A stretch of DNA of 64,000 nucleotides from Paenibacillus cookii (GTDB taxonomy: Bacteria > Bacillota > Bacilli > Paenibacillales > Paenibacillaceae). The notes beneath the pieces were generated by a model. The model ran no database searches. It was given only the letters and a program-made list of their open reading frames with translations, and was not told the origin of the DNA. Position 1 is the stretch's first letter. Each line of letters begins with the position of its first letter. This document shows positions 21,195-30,333 of the stretch, one piece after another. The DNA lies in assembly GCF_018333375.1 (NCBI RefSeq), contig NZ_BORW01000003.1, positions 1 to 64,000 of the forward strand. The letters run 5' to 3'. Both the position numbers and the translations under genes were made by a program.

Positions 21195-21339
21195 TTTTCA
21201 CTTTATAACCCGCAGTACAGTGTATGAACCCGTTCAGGAAAAATAGCCCTTCCAAAGGTTTTGACGCTTGTATGTATCAGGATGTTGCATGATCCGCCTC
21301 CATGCATCTCCTCATAATTCCGGCCGAAGAGTGAATAAT

Positions 21340-21374
21340 ATCCATTTTATACATCGTTTATGAATAAAATGGAT
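21340..21374. repeat. 11-bp inverted repeat between tig and clpP
   Basis: ATCCATTTTAT (21340-21350) / ATAAAATGGAT (21364-21374) with a 13-base spacer. It lies between the tig terminator and the clpP promoter. It could be a protein-binding operator or an AT-rich hairpin. The rest of 21195-21383 shows no gene. Confidence 0.5.
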
Positions 21375-21383
21375 AATCCTAGT

Positions 21384-21420
21384 TAAAAATAAGGCACGCA
21401 ATGGAATATACGTGCCTTAT
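21384..21420 (-). terminator. Terminator of tig
   Basis: ATAAGGCACG / CGTGCCTTAT stem with a 12-base loop, followed by TTTTTAAC on the minus strand. Confidence 0.88.
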
Positions 21421-21491
21421 CTCTATGGATCCATCCGAAAGCGTATCGACAAGATGTCATGCCTTCAGATAGGTTATGCTCTTTGCGGAAA

Positions 21492-22817
21492 TTATTCTGC
21501 TTTTTCTTCAGCAGGCGCTTCGCTTGCTTCGACTTCCTTGCTGTTTTCAACGAGGAGGTCCACCGTTTTGCGAAGCGAAATTTCTTCACGCAGGCTGCCC
21601 AGCGTTCCGTTTGCCGTCAAAATGTTGCGGATTTCGTCGGCGGAACGTTTGTAGGCTTCAGCCATCGTTTCGAGTTCTTTATTGATGTCTTCTTCGGTCA
21701 CTTCGATGTTCTCTTCTTTGGCGATTTGCTCGAGAACGAGGTTGTTGCGAACGCGTTTTTCGGCGTCGTCCTTCATTTGCTCTTGCAGATCGGCCGTTGT
21801 TTGGCCGGAGAAGCTCAGGAACATTTCAAGGTTCATGCCTTGGCTGCGGAGACGGTTGTCAAAATCGCGCATCATGTTTTGAATTTCGCTGTCGATCATC
21901 GCTTGCGGAATGTCCACTTCGGCGTTTTCGGAAACTTTGTCTACGACTGCAGCTTCTTTTTTGCCTTTAGCTTCTTGTTCCTTGCGGGAAAGAAGTTCTT
22001 TTTTCAGATCTTCTTTGTATTCGTTCAGCGTTTCGAATTCACTGACGTCTTTGGCAAATTCGTCGTCCAGCTCAGGCAGCTGTTTGCGTTTGATTTCGTG
22101 AACTTTCACTTTGAACACGGCTTGTTTGCCGGCCAGTTCTTCCGCATGGTAGGTTTCAGGGAACGTGACTTCAACGTCCTTGAAGTCGCCCGTTGCCATG
22201 CCGACAACCTGCTCTTCGAATCCAGGAATGAACGTGCCGCTTCCAAGCTCGAGGGAATAACGTTCTGCTTTGCCGCCTTCGAACGGATTGCCGTCCACGT
22301 AACCGTCAAAGTCGATAACGGCGATGTCGCCGTTTTGAGCCGCGCCTTCGTCGATCACGACGAGTTCCGCATGACGCTCTTGCAGGCGTTTCAATTCTTC
22401 GTTCACTTCTTCGTCGGTTACTTCGACTTTTTCCACAGGCACTTCTACGCCTTTGTATGCGCCAAGCGTAACTTCAGGTTTAACCGTTACTTTGGCTTTG
22501 AACTTGAAGGCTTGTCCTTTGGCGAATTGGTCGATTTCGACTTCAGGGCGGTCTACAGGGAAGATGTCCGTTTCGTTAACGGCTTCCGTGTAAACTTCCG
22601 GAAGAAGGATGTCGATGGCGTCTTGGTACAAAGCTTCCACGCCGTAGCGCGCTTCGAAAATCGGGCGCGGCACTTTGCCTTTGCGGAATCCAGGCACGCT
22701 CGCTTTTTTGACTACTTTATTAAAGGCTTTGTCAAGAGCCTCGGATACGCGTTCCGCTTCGACTTCGACTTCAAGAACGCCAAGGTTCTTCTCTATTTTT
22801 TCCCAGGTTGCTTTCAT
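21492..22817 (-). CDS. tig: Trigger factor, ribosome-associated chaperone and peptidyl-prolyl isomerase
   Basis: Binds ribosomal protein L23 near the peptide exit tunnel and shields nascent chains. The 441-residue product has the N-terminal ribosome-binding domain with signature [17 protein letters not shown], a central FKBP-type PPIase domain (about 160-245, [15 protein letters not shown]) and a long helical C-terminal chaperone domain. Ten codons upstream are open, but [11 protein letters not shown] is the family start and GGAGGGG precedes it. It has its own promoter (22885-22913) and terminator. Confidence 0.96.
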   Translation of the reverse strand: MKATWEKIEKNLGVLEVEVEAERVSEALDKAFNKVVKKASVPGFRKGKVPRPIFEARYGVEALYQDAIDILLPEVYTEAVNETDIFPVDRPEVEIDQFAKGQAFKFKAKVTVKPEVTLGAYKGVEVPVEKVEVTDEEVNEELKRLQERHAELVVIDEGAAQNGDIAVIDFDGYVDGNPFEGGKAERYSLELGSGTFIPGFEEQVVGMATGDFKDVEVTFPETYHAEELAGKQAVFKVKVHEIKRKQLPELDDEFAKDVSEFETLNEYKEDLKKELLSRKEQEAKGKKEAAVVDKVSENAEVDIPQAMIDSEIQNMMRDFDNRLRSQGMNLEMFLSFSGQTTADLQEQMKDDAEKRVRNNLVLEQIAKEENIEVTEEDINKELETMAEAYKRSADEIRNILTANGTLGSLREEISLRKTVDLLVENSKEVEASEAPAEEKAE

Positions 22818-22884
22818 TTTATGCTTTCCCCTCCAAAAATATTTCACATGGTCATTGGTTTAACACGCACAGAATAACCACTAT

Positions 22885-22913
22885 AGTATAAACAAGATTG
22901 TACCCTTTTTCAA
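22885..22913 (-). promoter_or_regulatory. Promoter of tig
   Basis: Minus strand TTGAAA, 17 bases, TATACT. The -35 overlaps a small CCCTT-GAAA-AAGGG hairpin that may end the upstream transcript. Confidence 0.75.
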
Positions 22914-22958
22914 GGGCATCCCTAAGGCAAAGTCTTCAGGCAGGGCTTCCTGTTTTTT

Positions 22959-23888
22959 CTATGTATCGGTTCCTGCGGCCGCAAACTGTCTCATCGTGCG
23001 ATATGCCTGTTCAAAACGAAAGTGCATCGTGTCGGTCACGCCGTACAAATGCCTGATGTCCTCGTCGCTGCGGCTGCCCGTCAGCGTTTCGGATACGATC
23101 TGGTGCAGCGCGGCCGCCCAGATGTCGATCGTTTCGTCATCATGTTCGTCGACGATGGAATAGTAGTCGTCCGTTCCGTATATGGCCATAATAAACTGCG
23201 TCCACATCTCCTGCGCAAAATAATAGAGCGTGGGCTCCTGTACTTCCGTTTGTTCGGCTACCCGTTCCGTAATAAGCCCGATTTGTGGCGGAAACTCTTC
23301 GGGACTCAGCGGCACGGCTTCGAGATCGATGTCGGCCCGCTCCTGCCCGCGGAGCAGTTCGATGCTTCCCTGCGTCCCGCGTTTGCGCAGCGTCTGCAGG
23401 ACGCGGAATTGCAACAGCGGATGCAAGGGCCGGCTCTGCAGCCAATCCACGAGCGCTTGGTCGATATCTGCGCCTTCGAGATAGGAAAGCTGCTCAAGGG
23501 CAAGCAGATTTTGCTCGCTGAACGGTTCCTGCTGGGCCGTATGCAGCAGCTTATCGGCATAAAAGCGGTCTTCCGCAAGCTTGGCCCGGACGTTCTGCCG
23601 TTTCATGTCGTCCTCGCTCGGTTCTTCTGCGGCCTCTTCCGCATCTCCGGGTCCTTTTTTTCCTTGCCCCGAATGGGGAAAGGCGGCTTCGAGCCATTCC
23701 AGCAGCGCGCGCCATTCGTCGTAATGCCGCTGATCCTGCCCCTGACACTGGAGCAGAAAACGCAAAAGATCCATGGCTTCCCCGTACCGTTCGTTTTCCA
23801 GCATGACCGTCAGCTGAATCTGATAGAAGTCGAGCGTCTTTGGAAAGAGGATGATGTTGTCTTTTACGGGGAATTCGGATTCGTTGAT
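22959..23888 (-). CDS. Helical repeat-like protein of unknown function, apparent AUC start
   Basis: Unassigned soluble protein of about 309 residues, acidic and helical. TPR-like segments at the N terminus (ERYGEAMDLLRFLLQCQGQD) suggest a scaffold. Between an in-frame TAA at 23913-23915 and the first ATG (23802-23804) there is no ATG, GTG or TTG. Yet the intervening codons encode a natural N terminus (NESEFPVKDNIILFPKTLDF). A consensus ribosome binding site AAAGGAGG (23897-23904) stands exactly 8 bases before the ATC at 23886-23888. I therefore place the start at ATC; starting at ATG 23804 would drop 28 residues and has no ribosome binding site. An isolated base change or sequencing error (ATG to ATC) is the other explanation. 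Confidence 0.75.
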   Translation of the reverse strand: MNESEFPVKDNIILFPKTLDFYQIQLTVMLENERYGEAMDLLRFLLQCQGQDQRHYDEWRALLEWLEAAFPHSGQGKKGPGDAEEAAEEPSEDDMKRQNVRAKLAEDRFYADKLLHTAQQEPFSEQNLLALEQLSYLEGADIDQALVDWLQSRPLHPLLQFRVLQTLRKRGTQGSIELLRGQERADIDLEAVPLSPEEFPPQIGLITERVAEQTEVQEPTLYYFAQEMWTQFIMAIYGTDDYYSIVDEHDDETIDIWAAALHQIVSETLTGSRSDEDIRHLYGVTDTMHFRFEQAYRTMRQFAAAGTDT

Positions 23889-23932
23889 AGGGGATTCCTC
23901 CTTTCTGTCCGTTTAGCCTCAATTAATTGTTG

Positions 23933-23938
23933 ATTATA
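23933..23938 (-). promoter_or_regulatory. Extended -10 of the 22959-23888 gene
   Basis: Minus strand TATGCTATAAT (TGn plus perfect TATAAT); the -35 TTTCAT is weak. It gives a leader of about 38 bases ending in AAAGGAGG and the ATC codon. Confidence 0.6.
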
Positions 23939-24180
23939 GCATAACCCTGCCGCACATGAAAAAAACGGCCGGAAATCGATGCGATTTTTCATCATGCCGG
24001 GTAACAGGATGCCGGAATATAAAAGAATTGCGTTCCAAATCGATGCCGGGCTTAAGGTGCCGTTCTTTTTGGATGGACTGAACATATTATAGAACATAAT
24101 GATCATGCCCTGTTATGGAAAAATCTCTTCTATAATGATTTTAACCCTAAATTTTTTTGCTAATTTATATCAATTTCATA

Positions 24181-24209
24181 TTGTAAAACTCTCGTCCATA
24201 TGTTATGAT
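24181..24209 (+). promoter_or_regulatory. Promoter of the first tRNA-Arg gene
   Basis: TTGTAA, 17 bases ending TGT, TATGAT. The expected start point is about 17 bases before the tRNA. The region 23939-24180 shows nothing else except AT-rich sequence and GATGCCGG repeats. Confidence 0.65.
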
Positions 24210-24232
24210 ATTTCTTGCTTGAAATTTTTTAT

Positions 24233-24306
<74 letters not shown>

Positions 24307-24310
24307 TACA

Positions 24311-24337
24311 AAGCCACTCATTGGAGTGGCTTTTTTT
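24311..24337 (+). terminator. Terminator of the first tRNA-Arg
   Basis: AAGCCACTC ATT GGAGTGGC followed by seven T, five bases after the tRNA. Confidence 0.9.
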
Positions 24338-24353
24338 AGTTTCCGGGGGATTC

Positions 24354-24443
24354 GAACCCGGGTTCGTCGGAGCGTAATCTTCGTAAGCTTCCGCTTCGCA
24401 GTCAGCCCGGTGGGCTGCATCCCGACCTGGGACGGGTGCCACT
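24354..24443 (+). repeat. tRNA-Arg-linked repeat, copy A
   Basis: About 90 bases closely matching the sequence behind the other tRNA-Arg (53954-54049). Shared blocks are GGGTTCGTCG, TAAGCTTC, GCAGTCAGCCCGG and ATCCCGACCTGGGACGGG. It contains short self-complementary arms (GAACCCGGGTTC; CAGCCC/GGGCTG). It lies between two identical terminator hairpins. No coding function is apparent. Confidence 0.75.
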
Positions 24444-24461
24444 CATTGGAGTGGCTTTTTT
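24438..24461 (+). terminator. Second copy of the tRNA terminator hairpin
   Basis: GCCACTCATTGGAGTGGC plus T6, the same hairpin as at 24311-24337. It ends repeat copy A. Confidence 0.8.
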
Positions 24462-24578
24462 CATTGAAAAGGACGCGCCATTCAATATTATTTGCGCAAC
24501 TAGACAAGTGTCCATTATTCTAAGTGCCTTTGAGAATATAATGGATCAAATATCACTGCGTCAAAGGAGGAGGACCGC

Positions 24579-25457
24579 TTGAAGATACGCAAAGCGATCA
24601 TTCCGGCAGCAGGTTTTGGAACGCGGTTTCTTCCGGCCACAAAAGCAATTCCCAAGGAAATGCTTCCGATCATCGATAAACCCACCATCCAATTTATCAT
24701 CGAAGAAGCCGCCGCTTCCGGAATTGAGGAAATTTTGGTCGTCACCGGAAAAGGAAAGAAGGTCATTGAAGATCATTTCGACTTTGCCCATGAGCTCGAA
24801 TATTATTTGGAGCAAAAAGGAAAATTCGAGGACCTTCGCAAGGTAAGGGAATTCATGGGGAAAGCAGACATTCACTATATCCGCCAATCGGAACGCAAAG
24901 GACTTGGGCATGCCATCAGCGTCGGCAGAAAATTTGTCGGAGATGAGCCTTTTGCCGTTATGCTCGGAGATACCTTCTTCGAGGCGGAGCCCCCGGCCTT
25001 AAAACAGCTCATCAAAGGATTTGAAAGGTTTCAAACCTCGATTTTGGGGGTGCAGACCGTGGCGGCAGACAAGGTTTCGAGCTACGGAATCGCGGATGCC
25101 AAGCCGTTGATCGAATCGTTTGCTTACGTGAACCGGTTAGTCGAAAAGCCTCCGGTCGGTACTACGCCCTCGCGGCTGGCCATTGTCGGCCGGTATATTT
25201 TAACCCCATCCATCTTTCATGTTTTGGAGAATCAAGCGCCGGGAGTCGGAGGCGAAATCCAGCTCACCGACGCTTTGAACCGGCTGTTGGCCAAGGAGGC
25301 TTTATACACCTGCGAAATCGACGGCCGTTGGCATGACGTAGGGGATCCGCTTGGTTATGTAAAAGCGATATTGAACATGACGGGACAACGGGAAAACCTG
25401 AAGCATGACCTTCAGGACGAAATCACCCGGCTTTTGAAAGACAACCATCCGGAATAA
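24579..25457 (+). CDS. galU: UTP--glucose-1-phosphate uridylyltransferase
   Basis: Forms UDP-glucose from UTP and glucose 1-phosphate for glycolipid, teichoic acid and polysaccharide synthesis. The 292-residue product has the nucleotide-binding signature IIPAAGFGTRFLPATKAIPK, the VMLGDTFF acidic site, and C-terminal GGEIQLTDALNRLL with DVGDPLGYVKA. The start is TTG 24579, five bases after AAAGGAGGAGG. Probably in an operon with the GT8 gene 53 bases downstream. A TATAAT at 24537-24542 is a possible -10. Confidence 0.95.
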   Translation: MKIRKAIIPAAGFGTRFLPATKAIPKEMLPIIDKPTIQFIIEEAAASGIEEILVVTGKGKKVIEDHFDFAHELEYYLEQKGKFEDLRKVREFMGKADIHYIRQSERKGLGHAISVGRKFVGDEPFAVMLGDTFFEAEPPALKQLIKGFERFQTSILGVQTVAADKVSSYGIADAKPLIESFAYVNRLVEKPPVGTTPSRLAIVGRYILTPSIFHVLENQAPGVGGEIQLTDALNRLLAKEALYTCEIDGRWHDVGDPLGYVKAILNMTGQRENLKHDLQDEITRLLKDNHPE

Positions 25458-25510
25458 ACACCTGCGAAAAGCACTGATTAAAAATGATTTAGGGAGAGGT
25501 GAGGGACCAA

Positions 25511-26635
25511 ATGATCGAATTGGCTTTAGCTTTTAATGATAAAGATGGAAGCTACTCGGAGCATGCCGGCGTGGTTCTCGCATCGGTTTTCCGCCATACG
25601 GGTTCTCCGGTCAACGTTCATATCCTCCACGACGAGACCTTAACGGAAGAAAACAAGAACCGGCTGACGGAGTTGGTTTCCGGATTCAACAACAATATTC
25701 ATTTTTATCCGGTGACTATTCCTCCGGAAATGGCTGAGGCATTATCGGGAACAGGTTCGCTGGACCGGTGGACATGGGGAAGCTTGTACCGGCTGCTGTT
25801 GCCGTCCTTGATCCAAGTGGATAAGGTTATTTACCTGGACTGCGATGTTTTAGTGAATATGGACATTGCGGAGCTGTGGAATATTGATTTGAACGGCTAT
25901 TATTTGGCGGCGGTCCGCGACCAGGGGATCCTGGGCATTGCAGGACTCGTCATGACCTACGGGCTAAATCCGGAAACCTATTTTAATTCCGGGGTCATTG
26001 TATTCGCGCTGAACAATATACGCCAAAAAATGAACTGGTATGAAGAGACGTTACATTTTTGGCGGAGCTATCCCGGAACGACCATGCCGGATCAGGATGC
26101 ATTGAATCATGTGTTCGGAGGAAATTCCCTCCTGCTGGATGAGCGCTTTAACTCGTTCTGTCTCCCGGGCAGCGGGCAGGACTTAAACAACAAAATCGTC
26201 CACTTCGCCGGCGATACAAAAATGTGGGATCCCCTATCCGAAGGATATGGCCTGTATCAGGAGCTCCTCGGTCTGACCCCTTGGAAAACGCCGGTTGTCC
26301 CGCCGGCAACACCTAGAACAATCAAAAAAAGAAGGGTTGGCGCCCATGGAAGATATTACTTGGCAAAACCCGGAAACCGGAAGAAGCGTTTGGAAAGACG
26401 CCGGCCGATGCAAAAAACCAAACGGGTAAGAAAAATCAAACCTGCGGGAACGAAACGTCTTAAAACGATACGCTTTTCCTTGAATGCCCAGGCTCCGGGT
26501 ACACGCCGAAAATCGAAAAGAACGGCAATGGCTCCCCGGATCTACCACGGGCGTATTCGAAGCAAAAAACAAGGCCCGAACCATATTCTTTGGTCTTCCA
26601 AAATGCCTGCCCCTCCCTTCCTGGACTTGAGGTAA
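25511..26635 (+). CDS. Family 8 glycosyltransferase with a basic C-terminal tail
   Basis: GT8 enzymes transfer a hexose from UDP-sugar, here presumably from the UDP-glucose made by the preceding galU. The N-terminal ~265 residues look complete: LALAFNDKDGSYSEHAGVV, DXD metal site in YLDCDVLVNMDI, FNSGVIVFALNNIR, and KIVHFAGDTKMWDP near the end. About 105 further residues are dominated by Lys, Arg and Pro (for example TIKKRRVGAHGRYYL) and match nothing I know. The tail begins just after an AAAAAAA run near 26324, so a frameshift, real or technical, is possible. GTG 25499 is in frame, but ATG 25511 is better placed. The acceptor is unknown. Confidence 0.85.
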   Translation: MIELALAFNDKDGSYSEHAGVVLASVFRHTGSPVNVHILHDETLTEENKNRLTELVSGFNNNIHFYPVTIPPEMAEALSGTGSLDRWTWGSLYRLLLPSLIQVDKVIYLDCDVLVNMDIAELWNIDLNGYYLAAVRDQGILGIAGLVMTYGLNPETYFNSGVIVFALNNIRQKMNWYEETLHFWRSYPGTTMPDQDALNHVFGGNSLLLDERFNSFCLPGSGQDLNNKIVHFAGDTKMWDPLSEGYGLYQELLGLTPWKTPVVPPATPRTIKKRRVGAHGRYYLAKPGNRKKRLERRRPMQKTKRVRKIKPAGTKRLKTIRFSLNAQAPGTRRKSKRTAMAPRIYHGRIRSKKQGPNHILWSSKMPAPPFLDLR

Positions 26636-26711
26636 CGATCATGTCAAAGGCCCGAAGCAGTGATGCATAGCAAGCCTTCCCTAAGCTGCTAACCGGGCCC
26701 GATCCAACATC

Positions 26712-26751
26712 AAAGCCGCTTCCGGTCGTACCGGAAACGGCTTCTTTTTTT
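26712..26751 (+). terminator. Terminator of galU-GT8
   Basis: AAGCCGCTTCCGGT / ACCGGAAACGGCTT stem followed by a T7 run; one internal mismatch. The stretch 26636-26711 before it shows no gene. Confidence 0.88.
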
Positions 26752-26777
26752 GAAGGAAAAACGAAAAGTGTCCCGCT

Positions 26778-28595
26778 TCATTCCTCCTCCGACGCCTGCC
26801 TTGCGTGATGGTACAGCTGCTCGTAATAGCCGTGCATGGCGATCAGCTCCTCATGCGTGCCCTCCTCCACCGCCCGGCCGTTTTTCATGACCAGGATGCG
26901 GTCGGCGTGCATGACCGTCGATAACCGGTGCGCGATGATCAGCGTCGTCCGGCCTTCGGATACGGTTTGCAGGGCGTTTTGCACCAGCTGTTCGGTCTGG
27001 GAATCCAGATGCGCCGTGGCCTCGTCCAGAATGAGAATTTTCGGCTCAAAAACCATGATCCGGGCAAAGGAGATCAGCTGCCGCTCGCCGGCCGACAACC
27101 CGCTTCCCCTTTCGGACAGCTTCGAATCGTAACCTTGGGGCATCCGCATGATCATGTCGTGAACGCCGACCTGCCGGCAGGCCTCCATGACCTGCTCCCG
27201 GGTGATGTCATCTTGGAAAAGCCTTACGTTATCCAGCACGCTGCCCGAAAACAGAAACGGCTCCTGCTGGATCAAACCGACCAGACGGTGCAGCTGCCGC
27301 TGCGGGATGTCGCGGATATCGACGCCGTCGATCCGGATGCTGCCCCGGTTCACGTCGTAAAAACGGTTCAGCAGGCTGATCAGCGTGCTTTTGCCGGCCC
27401 CCGTCGTTCCGACGATGCCGACCATCTCGCCTGCGGTCAAATGCAGATCCAAGTCGGGAATCACCGGGTCCGCCGGGTTATATCCGAAAGTCACATGGTT
27501 AAAATCCACCTTGCCGAGCGCCGTATCGGCTTTCAAATCCGCTTTGCGTTCGGGCCGCGGATCTTTGACCTCCGGCTCGGTGCCGAATATTTTCCAAATC
27601 CGGTCCATGGACACCATCGTCGATTGAAACGTGTTCCATTGCATCGTAATCTGGTTGATCGGCTGGAAAAACTGGCGGATATAGCTTGTAAACGCGTATA
27701 AAACGCCCACCTCGACCGCATGGTCGAACACGGCCATGCCGCCGAGCCAGACGACCAGCACCAAAGCCAGGTTGCCCAAAATATCGAAGGTCCGGTTAAA
27801 AAGGACGTTGGCCCTCACCTCCCGCATATTGCCTTCCCAATAGCTCTGATTATGCTCATCGAACCGGCGCGTCTGCTCTTCTTCCTGCCGGAAGGCCTGG
27901 ATCAGCCCCATGCCGGACAGGTTTTCGGCGATAAAGCCGATCAGACGCGACAGGCGGCTGCGGGTCACCTGGTAAGCTTCGCGGAGATAGCGCCGGAACA
28001 GGAAGGCCACGAGGCCGATGACCGGAAGGATCGTCAGCGAATACCATGCCAGCGTCGCGTCGAGGCGGAACATGAAGTAAATGATGAGGACAAGCGTCAT
28101 GCCGTCGCGGATCAGGCTGAGAAGCACCTGCGTGAAAAATTGGCTGATCGTCTCCGTATCGCTGGATACGTTCGTGACCAGACTGCCGCGGTGGACCTTA
28201 TCGAAATACGACATCGACATTTTGGAGATATGATGGAACAAATCTTTCCGGAGTTTCGCCACGATGCTTTGTCCCGCAAACTGCAGCAGGTTGTTTTGCA
28301 AATAGGAAAACAAAAAGCTGACGATCGAGATTCCCAGGTATATGCTTGCCATCATCGCGATGTATCCGAATTCCGCCTGGCCTTTGGCCAAATGGTCGTC
28401 AATGACGATTTTGACGAGATACGGCTGCACCAAATCCGCCGAAATCCCCAGCAGGGCGCAAACGAAAATGGCGGCAAACGTCAGCTTATGCGGCCTGGCA
28501 TATTTGAAGACATGTTTAAACGCATCCAGCGACTTGCCTTTCTGTTCATGGGAGGTCGTTCTGCCGGCCGTCGCGGCAGCCGAAGAATTAGGCAT
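26778..28595 (-). CDS. ABC exporter half, catalytically canonical Walker subunit
   Basis: Half-transporter of 605 residues: six-helix transmembrane domain (about 25-330) plus a nucleotide-binding domain. Walker A is VGTTGAGKST and Walker B ILILDEATAHLD keeps the catalytic Glu, but the ABC signature is LSAGE instead of LSGGQ. Its partner has the opposite defects. The pair is therefore a heterodimeric exporter with one consensus and one degenerate ATP site, as in BmrC/BmrD (YheI/YheH) of Bacillus. It starts inside the last codons of the partner (8-base overlap). The substrate is unknown; multidrug or peptide export are the usual guesses. Confidence 0.9.
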   Translation of the reverse strand: MPNSSAAATAGRTTSHEQKGKSLDAFKHVFKYARPHKLTFAAIFVCALLGISADLVQPYLVKIVIDDHLAKGQAEFGYIAMMASIYLGISIVSFLFSYLQNNLLQFAGQSIVAKLRKDLFHHISKMSMSYFDKVHRGSLVTNVSSDTETISQFFTQVLLSLIRDGMTLVLIIYFMFRLDATLAWYSLTILPVIGLVAFLFRRYLREAYQVTRSRLSRLIGFIAENLSGMGLIQAFRQEEEQTRRFDEHNQSYWEGNMREVRANVLFNRTFDILGNLALVLVVWLGGMAVFDHAVEVGVLYAFTSYIRQFFQPINQITMQWNTFQSTMVSMDRIWKIFGTEPEVKDPRPERKADLKADTALGKVDFNHVTFGYNPADPVIPDLDLHLTAGEMVGIVGTTGAGKSTLISLLNRFYDVNRGSIRIDGVDIRDIPQRQLHRLVGLIQQEPFLFSGSVLDNVRLFQDDITREQVMEACRQVGVHDMIMRMPQGYDSKLSERGSGLSAGERQLISFARIMVFEPKILILDEATAHLDSQTEQLVQNALQTVSEGRTTLIIAHRLSTVMHADRILVMKNGRAVEEGTHEELIAMHGYYEQLYHHARQASEEE

Positions 28596-30333
28596 GCTGC
28601 AATCCCTCCTGCTGCATCCGGTACAAGGAGGCGTACAATCCGTCGCGGCGGGCCATCAGCTGCTCATGGCTGCCGCGCTGCACGATGCGCCCCTCGTCCA
28701 GTACGATGATTTCGTCCGCGTGCTGCACGCTGCTGATCCGGTGGGCGATGATCAGGGTCGTTTTCCCCCGCCGTTCCCGGATCAAATTCCTCAAAATCCC
28801 CGACTCGGTGAGCGTATCCACCGCGCTCATGCTGTCGTCGAGAATAAGCAGCTCCGGCTTTTTCATCAGGCCCCGCGCCAGGCTGGCCCGCTGCCTTTGT
28901 CCGCCCGAAAGGGTCAACCCGCGTTCGCCCAGTTTGGTCTGAAACCCCTCCTTGAATGTATTCACGCTGTCCAGCAGCAAAGCCTGATCCGCTGCGCTGC
29001 GGATTTGCTGCATATTCGCCGAGCGGTCGCTGAACGCGATGTTGTCCGCGATGTCGGTGCTGAACAAAAAGCCGTCCTGCGGAACATAGCCGATTTTGCG
29101 CCGGAGCGTGTCCAGGGATACTTCCCTGATATCCTCGCCGCTCACGCGGATGCTGCCTGCGGGAGGTTCGTAGATCCGAAGCAGCAGCTTGGCAAGGGTG
29201 GACTTGCCGCTGCCGGTCCGGCCGATCAGGCCGATCGTGCGTCCTTTGGGAATCGTAAAGCTGACATCCTTCAGCGCTTTGTCCGAAGCGCCGGGATACG
29301 CAAAATCCAAATGTCTGATTTCGATATCGCCGATGGAGCTGAGCTCGATGGCCGAATCATGGTCCCGGACGCTCGGCACCTCCGCCAGCAGGCGGTTCAC
29401 CCGTTCCAGCGACGCGCCCGAACGCTGCATCATATTAATGACGTTGCCGATTTGCTGGAGCGGTCCCATCAGCATCCTTAAATAAAACGTCAGCGCCACG
29501 AAGCTGCCGAGCGACAGCTGATGCCGAATCGTCATGTACCCGCCGACCAGCAGCGACACGACCAGGGACAATGCCCCGAGAAACGGCAATATCGCCTGAA
29601 ACAACGAAGACATCCGCACCAAGCGCAGCTGCGCTTCCCGGACGCCGTCCACGGTGCCGTCAAACCTCCGCTGGGCGGTCTCCTCGATGGCGAACGTTTT
29701 CGTGACCCGGATTCCGCCGATCTGCTCATCGGCCGATTCGGTCATCGTCGCCAGATTCTCCTGAACCCTCATCGACCGTTCCCGGATTCGCGGGCCGAAA
29801 TAGATGACCAGAAACGGGATCGCCACCAGCGGACCGACGCTGACCAGGATCAACGTGATCGGTATGCCCGTAATGAGCATCATCGCCACGCAGGAAATCA
29901 CCATAAACACCGCGTTGGTCGTTTGCGTCACGCCGAAGGAGATCGCCTCGCGCACCGAGGTGACGTCGTTCATCACGTAACTGAGCAGCTTCCCGGTTCC
30001 CTGCCTGGAGAAAAAATCCTCGCTCAACCTGGAAAACTGGGCAAAAATGCGTCCGCGGGTCATAAACTCGAACCGCCGTCCGAGCCTCATGATCGTATAC
30101 TGCCCCAGCCCGAACATCACCCCGTAGGATACCGCGATGGCCAGCAGGATCAGGCTGTACTGAATGATTCCGTCCCGTCCCAGCGTCCCGTCCTTCAGCC
30201 CATCCGTTACCTTTCCCAGCATCTGGGGAAGCAAGGACTGGTCTACGTTGGATAAAATGATCAGAAGCACGGCGGTCAAGTAGAGCAGCTTGTTTTCCTT
30301 CAGATAGCGGGTGAGAAGTTCAAAGTTTTTCAA
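28588..30333 (-). CDS. ABC exporter half, degenerate Walker B subunit
   Basis: 581 residues with a transmembrane domain (about 15-315) and an ATPase domain: Walker A IGRTGSGKST, consensus signature LSGGQRQRASLAR. The Walker B reads LLILDDSMSAVD, where Asp replaces the catalytic Glu. This complements the LSAGE signature of the next gene, giving one active and one degenerate composite site. The start is TTG 30333, about 9 bases after AGGAGGG. First gene of a two-gene operon. Confidence 0.9.
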   Translation of the reverse strand: MKNFELLTRYLKENKLLYLTAVLLIILSNVDQSLLPQMLGKVTDGLKDGTLGRDGIIQYSLILLAIAVSYGVMFGLGQYTIMRLGRRFEFMTRGRIFAQFSRLSEDFFSRQGTGKLLSYVMNDVTSVREAISFGVTQTTNAVFMVISCVAMMLITGIPITLILVSVGPLVAIPFLVIYFGPRIRERSMRVQENLATMTESADEQIGGIRVTKTFAIEETAQRRFDGTVDGVREAQLRLVRMSSLFQAILPFLGALSLVVSLLVGGYMTIRHQLSLGSFVALTFYLRMLMGPLQQIGNVINMMQRSGASLERVNRLLAEVPSVRDHDSAIELSSIGDIEIRHLDFAYPGASDKALKDVSFTIPKGRTIGLIGRTGSGKSTLAKLLLRIYEPPAGSIRVSGEDIREVSLDTLRRKIGYVPQDGFLFSTDIADNIAFSDRSANMQQIRSAADQALLLDSVNTFKEGFQTKLGERGLTLSGGQRQRASLARGLMKKPELLILDDSMSAVDTLTESGILRNLIRERRGKTTLIIAHRISSVQHADEIIVLDEGRIVQRGSHEQLMARRDGLYASLYRMQQEGLQHA

